Below, in pieces: positions 59,753 through 64,000 of a stretch of DNA of 64,000 nucleotides (positions are counted from its first letter, which is position 1; each line of letters begins with the position of its first letter). Source of the stretch: Actinoplanes oblitus (GTDB lineage Bacteria; Actinomycetota; Actinomycetes; Mycobacteriales; Micromonosporaceae); NCBI RefSeq assembly GCF_030252345.1, contig NZ_CP126980.1:5347501-5411500 (forward strand). Reading direction: 5' to 3'. The translations under genes and the position numbers were made by a program. The notes below the pieces were generated by a model. That model worked only from the letters and a program-made list of their open reading frames with translations, had not been told where the DNA came from and made no database searches.

Positions 59753-60808
59753 TCAGCAGATGCGTGGCAGCTGCTCACCCAGCGGCATGTCGAGCACCCG
59801 CCGGGAGCCGACCGCGGTGCGGACCACCACCGGTCCTTCGGGCAGGACCGTGCCGATGCGGACCGCGTCGCGGCCCTCCGCCCGCCCGCGCATCGCCGCG
59901 AGCACGGCGTCCGCCCGGCCCGGCGCGACGAACGCGACCAGGCAGCCCTCGTTGGCCACGTAGGCCGGGTCGAGACCGAGCATCTCGCACGCCGCCCGGA
60001 CCGGTTCGGGTACCGGCAGTGCCCGCTCCTCGATCTCGGCCCCGGCTCCGGAGGCCACCGCGATCTCGTTGAGCGACGCGGCCAGGCCGCCCCGGGTCGG
60101 GTCGCGCAGCGCGTGCACGGCGTCTCCGCCGGCCGCCATCATCGCGGCCACCAGCCGGTGCAGCGGGCGCGTGTCGGAGGTGATGTCGGCTTCGAAGCCG
60201 AGGCCGGCACGGGTGCTGAGCACGGTGACGCCGTGGCAGCCGATCGGCCCGGAGAGCAGGATCGCGTCTCCGGGGCGGGCGCCGGCCGCTGACGGGGCGG
60301 TGCCGGGCAGCCGGCGGCCCAGACCTGCGGTGATCACGAAGAGCCGGTCGGCGGCGCCGCGGCCGACCACCTTGGTGTCACCGGTGACGACCGGCACGCC
60401 GGCGGCCACGGCGGCCGCCCCAGCGGAGGCGGTGACCCGGCGCAGGTCGGCCATCGGCAGGCCTTCCTCGACCACGTAGGCGAGGGTCAGTGCGACCGGC
60501 ATGGCCGCCCGCATGGCCAGGTCGTTGACGGTGCCGTGCACGGCCAGCGCGCCGATGTCGCCGCCGGGGAAGAAGAGCGGGTCGACGACGTACGCGTCGG
60601 TGCTCAGGGCCAGCTCGGTGCCGTCGGCCCGCACCACCGCGGCGTCTTCGAGCGGCCCGCCGCAGGCGGCCGCTCCGAGCGCGGGCACCAGCACGTCGGC
60701 GATGAGTTCGGCGGAGAGCCGGCCACCGGAGCCGTGCCCGAGCAGAACGCGTTCGGTCTCCGGGACCGGCGCCGGGCATGTGCCGGCCGCCGGGTCGACG
60801 ATGGTCAT
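59753..60808 (-). CDS. hypE: Hydrogenase maturation factor HypE
   Basis: 351 aa of the PurM/AIR-synthetase-like fold: [56 protein letters not shown]. The C-terminal PRIC ends in the cysteine that is carbamoylated by HypF and dehydrated to thiocyanate, the source of the cyanide ligands of NiFe hydrogenase. It overlaps hypD by 4 bases. Last gene of the hyp operon. Confidence 0.97.
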   Translation of the reverse strand: MTIVDPAAGTCPAPVPETERVLLGHGSGGRLSAELIADVLVPALGAAACGGPLEDAAVVRADGTELALSTDAYVVDPLFFPGGDIGALAVHGTVNDLAMRAAMPVALTLAYVVEEGLPMADLRRVTASAGAAAVAAGVPVVTGDTKVVGRGAADRLFVITAGLGRRLPGTAPSAAGARPGDAILLSGPIGCHGVTVLSTRAGLGFEADITSDTRPLHRLVAAMMAAGGDAVHALRDPTRGGLAASLNEIAVASGAGAEIEERALPVPEPVRAACEMLGLDPAYVANEGCLVAFVAPGRADAVLAAMRGRAEGRDAVRIGTVLPEGPVVVRTAVGSRRVLDMPLGEQLPRIC

Positions 60809-61917
60809 GACGGATCTCCCGGTGCGGGGGCGCGGCGGCGCCCGGCGGAGTAGTAGGCGGCACAGGTGCCCTCGGCGGAGACCATCGGTGCGCCCAGCGG
60901 CGTGCGCGGGGTGCAGGCGGTGCCGTAGGCATGGCAGTCGGTCGGTACCCGGTCGCCGGTCAGGATGCCGCCGGCGATGCAGTCGGGGTGCTCGCGCACC
61001 ACGATGCTGCCGACATCGAAGCGGCGCCCGGCGTCGAACGCGGCGTACGCGTCGGTCAGGGTGAGTCCGCTGGCCGGGATGGCGCCGATCCCCCGCCAGC
61101 TGCGGTCGGTGATCCGGAAGACGCTGCGGACGGCGTCCTGCGCCGCGGTGTTGCCCTCGCGGCGCACCGCGCGGGCGTACTGGTTCTCCACCCGGTACGA
61201 CCCGGTCTCCAGCTGCCGGACCGCCATCAGGATGCCCTCCAGCAGGTCGAGTGGCTCGAATCCGGTGACCACGATCGGCACCCGGTGCTCGGCGGCGATC
61301 GGCTCGTACTCGGTCCAGCCCATCACCGCGCAGACGTGCCCGGCGGCCAGGAAGCCCTGCACCCGGCAGGTGGGTGCGCGCAGCACCGCGGTCATCGCGG
61401 GCGGCACCAGCACGTGGCTGACCAGGACGCTGAAGTTGGTCAGGCCGAGGGTGGCGGCGTGCCGCACGGCCATGGCGTTGGCCGGCGCGGTGGTCTCGAA
61501 GCCGACCGCGAGGAACACCACCTGCCGGTCCGGGTGCGAGCGGGCCAGGGCGACCGCGTCCATCGGCGAGTACACGACGCGGACGTCGGCACCACGGGCA
61601 CGCAGGGCGAGCAGATCGGTGTGCGAGCCGGGCACCCGCAGCATGTCACCGAAGCTGGTGAGGATCACCTCGGGGCGCTGGGCGATCGTCATGGCCTGGT
61701 CGAGTACTTCGAGCGGGGTGACACAGACCGGGCAACCCGGTCCGTGGATCATGCGGATGCCGCCGGGCAGCAGCTCGTCGATGCCCTGCCGGACGATGGT
61801 GTGGGTCTGCCCGCCGCACACCTCCATCAGCGTCCACGGCCGGGTGGTGACCCGGCGCAGCTCGGCGAGCAGCGCCCGGGCCAGGTCCGGGTCGCGGTAT
61901 TCGTCGAGGTACTTCAC
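60805..61917 (-). CDS. hypD: Hydrogenase maturation factor HypD
   Basis: 370 aa from a GTG that overlaps the hypC stop (GTGA). It has [21 protein letters not shown] and the C-terminal iron-sulfur cysteines in [11 protein letters not shown] and GTCAAYY, which bind the 4Fe-4S cluster. With HypC it builds the Fe(CN)2CO unit of NiFe hydrogenase. Longer upstream in-frame starts fall within hypC and are unsupported. Confidence 0.97.
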   Translation of the reverse strand: MKYLDEYRDPDLARALLAELRRVTTRPWTLMEVCGGQTHTIVRQGIDELLPGGIRMIHGPGCPVCVTPLEVLDQAMTIAQRPEVILTSFGDMLRVPGSHTDLLALRARGADVRVVYSPMDAVALARSHPDRQVVFLAVGFETTAPANAMAVRHAATLGLTNFSVLVSHVLVPPAMTAVLRAPTCRVQGFLAAGHVCAVMGWTEYEPIAAEHRVPIVVTGFEPLDLLEGILMAVRQLETGSYRVENQYARAVRREGNTAAQDAVRSVFRITDRSWRGIGAIPASGLTLTDAYAAFDAGRRFDVGSIVVREHPDCIAGGILTGDRVPTDCHAYGTACTPRTPLGAPMVSAEGTCAAYYSAGRRRAPAPGDPS

Positions 61918-62162
61918 GGCCCGAGCTCCTGTTCCAGGACGTCGCCCATGGCGCGCAGCACGGCCAGGGTGCGCTGTGCCTCGGTCGCGTCGACGACGCT
62001 GATCGCGAAGCCGACGTGGACGATCACGTAGTCCCCGACGCCGGCCTGCGGGGTGTAGGCCAGACAGACCTGCTTGCGGACGCCGCCGAAGTCGACGGTG
62101 CCGACCCGCAAGCCGTCCTGCTCCTCGATCCCGGTGAGCCTGCCGGGGATGCCCAGGCACAT
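61914..62162 (-). CDS. hypC: Hydrogenase maturation chaperone HypC
   Basis: 82 aa with the essential N-terminal MCLGIPG (Cys2) and the beta-barrel core [17 protein letters not shown]. It carries the iron unit with HypD and delivers it to the large subunit. It starts 1 base after the hypF stop and overlaps hypD, so all four hyp genes are tightly coupled. Confidence 0.97.
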   Translation of the reverse strand: MCLGIPGRLTGIEEQDGLRVGTVDFGGVRKQVCLAYTPQAGVGDYVIVHVGFAISVVDATEAQRTLAVLRAMGDVLEQELGP

Positions 62163-62163
62163 G

Positions 62164-64000
62164 TCAGCCGTCCTCGGCCAGCCGGGCCGCGGCGATCACT
62201 GCCTGGCCGTAGCTGATGCCGCCGTCGTTGGCCGGCACGTCGCGGTTGAGCAGCGCGGTCAGCCCGGCGGCGCGCAGGGCGTGCGGCAGGCCGGTGGCCA
62301 GGATGCGGTTCTGCAGGCAGCCACCGGAAAGGCAGACGACCCGCACACCGGTCCGCTCGGCGGCCCGGGCGCACAGCGCCACTGTCACCTCGATCACGGT
62401 ACGGTGGATCGCCGCCGCCAGATCGTCGGCGGACTCCCCCGCCGCGCTGCGCTCCAGCAAAGCGCCGAGGGTGCCGGACCAGTCGTAGACCCACAGCCCG
62501 CCGACCCGGGTGATCCGCCACGGCAGCGGCTCCGGACGGGTGGCGCCACGGTGTGCCGCCGCCTCCAGCAGGATCGCGGCCTCGCCCTCGTAGCCGGCGT
62601 CGTCGCGGATGCCGAGCAGGCTGGCCACCGCGTCGAGGAAGCGGCCGGCGCTGGAGGCGGGTGGGCAGTGCACGCCGCGCTCGATCATGCGGCGGACCAG
62701 CGCCTGCTCGGCGGGGGGCATCCGGCTGAGCAGGGCCGGTTCTGGGCCGGGTGGCAGCGGGAACTCGCCACCGTACAGGTAGCCGAGTGCCATCCGGGCC
62801 GGCCGGCGCACCGCGGATCGCGCCCCGGGCAACGGCGCGGTGCCGAACCGGCCCAGCCGCCGGAATCCGGTGTAGGTGGACAGCAGCAGCTCACCACCCC
62901 AGAGCCGGCCGTCGTCGCCGAACCCGAGGCCGTCGTAGGCGACGCCGAGGAACGGACCGTCCAGGCCGTGCTCCGCGGCGCAGGACACCACGTGAGCGTG
63001 GTGGTGCTGCACTGCGATCCGCCGGGGCGGGGGTGCCGCCCGCTGGGCATAGCCGGTGGAGAGATAGTCGGGGTGCAGGTCGTGGGCGTACACCTCGGGC
63101 TCGCACCGATGCAGGTGGCACAGTTGCGCCACGGTGGCCTCGAACGCGGCGAGCGCGTCGGCGTCCGCCAGGTCGCCACCGTGCGGACCGATCAGGGCCT
63201 GGCCGGCGCGGGCCACCGCGAAGGTGTGCTTGAGCTGTGCTCCGACGGCGAGGATGGGTCGGCGGGCCGGTACCGGCAGGGGCAACGCGCCGGGGGCGTA
63301 GCCGCGGGCACGCCGGATCAGGCGGACGGTGCCGCCGGCCGCCTGGACCACCGAGTCGTCGTAGCGGGCCCGGATCGGCCGGTCGTGACCGAGGAAGCCG
63401 TCGGCGATCCCGGCGAGGCGGTCGGCCGCGTCGGCGTCATCGATCGCGATCGGCTCGTCGGCGCGATTGCCGCTGGTCACCACGAGCGGGCGGGCCAGGT
63501 CGTGCAGTAGCAGGTGGTGCAGCGGAGTGGTGGGCAGGAACAGCCCCACCCGGTCCACGCCGGGCGCGACGGCCGGCGCCAGGGCGGTCCCCGGCCGGGC
63601 CGGCACCAGCACGATCGGATGTGCCGGGCTGGTCAGCGCTTCCGCCGCGGCCGGGTCGAGACGGGCCAGGGCGTGGGCGGCGGCCAGGTCGGCCACCATC
63701 ACCGCGAACGGCTTGTCGGGCCGTTGCTTGCGCAGCCGCAGCCGGCTCACCACGGCCGGGTTGGTGGCGTCGCAGATCAGCTGGAAGCCGCCGAGGCCCT
63801 TGACCGCCACGATCCGGCCGACCGCGATCGCGCCGGCCGCCGCGGCCAGCGCCTGCTCGCCATCGGTTTGACGCCCTCCGGCCCGCCAGGTGAGCCGGGG
63901 CCCACAGGCCGGGCAGGCCACCGGCTCGGCGTGGAACCGCCGGTCGGCCGGGTTGCGGTACTCCGTGGCACAGCGCGGGCAGAGCGGGAAGCCGGACATG
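62164..64000 (-). CDS. hypF: Carbamoyltransferase HypF, 5' end outside window
   Basis: About 612 residues are visible of an expected ~750. The visible part begins within the zinc-finger region (CPRC and CPAC pairs), then a YrdC-like domain with KGLGGFQLICDATN and KQRPDKPFAVM, and a Kae1-like domain with HHHAHVVSC and LSGGCLQNRIL. The N-terminal acylphosphatase domain and first zinc finger must lie beyond base 64000. HypF makes the carbamoyl group transferred to the HypE cysteine. Confidence 0.95.
   Translation of the reverse strand, partial: MSGFPLCPRCATEYRNPADRRFHAEPVACPACGPRLTWRAGGRQTDGEQALAAAAGAIAVGRIVAVKGLGGFQLICDATNPAVVSRLRLRKQRPDKPFAVMVADLAAAHALARLDPAAAEALTSPAHPIVLVPARPGTALAPAVAPGVDRVGLFLPTTPLHHLLLHDLARPLVVTSGNRADEPIAIDDADAADRLAGIADGFLGHDRPIRARYDDSVVQAAGGTVRLIRRARGYAPGALPLPVPARRPILAVGAQLKHTFAVARAGQALIGPHGGDLADADALAAFEATVAQLCHLHRCEPEVYAHDLHPDYLSTGYAQRAAPPPRRIAVQHHHAHVVSCAAEHGLDGPFLGVAYDGLGFGDDGRLWGGELLLSTYTGFRRLGRFGTAPLPGARSAVRRPARMALGYLYGGEFPLPPGPEPALLSRMPPAEQALVRRMIERGVHCPPASSAGRFLDAVASLLGIRDDAGYEGEAAILLEAAAHRGATRPEPLPWRITRVGGLWVYDWSGTLGALLERSAAGESADDLAAAIHRTVIEVTVALCARAAERTGVRVVCLSGGCLQNRILATGLPHALRAAGLTALLNRDVPANDGGISYGQAVIAAARLAEDG

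Overview
The window is high-GC DNA with dense genes, many GTG starts, and 1- to 4-base start/stop overlaps. Family content (Sfp-type PPTase, EtfD, tandem universal stress proteins, a CebR-type operator, many secreted glycan-active enzymes) points to a filamentous actinomycete. Micromonosporaceae/Actinoplanes-like is my best guess; this is an inference, since there is no rRNA or other marker in the window. No tRNA, rRNA, CRISPR array, insertion sequence or prophage was seen.

Layout. (1) 1-2.5 kb: the 3' end of a family-4 glycosyltransferase coupled to a GH16 lipoprotein, then a small membrane protein. (2) 2.5-9.5 kb: an orphan enolase, then a metal/redox block made of an ArsC-like protein, a P1B-5-type ATPase with a C-terminal hemerythrin domain, a secreted Met-rich DUF2202 ferritin-like protein and a divergent two-component system. 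(3) 9.7-18.4 kb: a four-gene operon of unknown function with two giant beta-rich proteins (949 and 1183 aa), a 26-aa ORF and a beta-propeller protein. (4) 18.5-40.4 kb: a lipid/polyketide locus. One long minus-strand operon encodes etfB, etfA, EtfD, a long acyl-CoA dehydrogenase, a 2624-aa PUFA-synthase-like KS-AT-KS-ACP-ACP-KR-DH megasynthase and a 1843-aa single-chain biotin-dependent carboxylase. A PPTase, a flavin monooxygenase and a small unknown protein lie next to it. (5) 40.5-45.7 kb: gpsA, a GH65 phosphorylase/hydrolase and a secreted GH5-CBM2 cellulase behind a CebR-type box. (6) 45.8-51.5 kb: a MerR-like regulator, a cold-shock protein, an alpha/beta hydrolase, a flavodoxin-like protein, two universal stress proteins and small membrane proteins. 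(7) 51.6-56.3 kb: an ABC exporter with a duplicated permease, and a cellulose-synthase-like GT2. (8) 56.4-59.7 kb: an HMG-CoA reductase, a universal-stress-protein remnant, a small membrane protein, a SnoaL-like protein and a secreted esterase. (9) 59.7-64 kb: hypF-hypC-hypD-hypE, the NiFe-hydrogenase maturation genes, with hypF running off the window.

The most distinctive system is region 4. The carboxylase could supply malonyl (or longer alkylmalonyl) units, the PPTase would load the carrier proteins, the synthase would build a chain with KR and DH but no visible ER, and the acyl-CoA dehydrogenase would add double bonds, passing electrons through EtfBA and EtfD to menaquinone. That suggests a polyunsaturated lipid or polyene product. 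This pathway is inferred from domain content; no product is shown by the sequence. Region 3 is the second candidate for an undescribed system.
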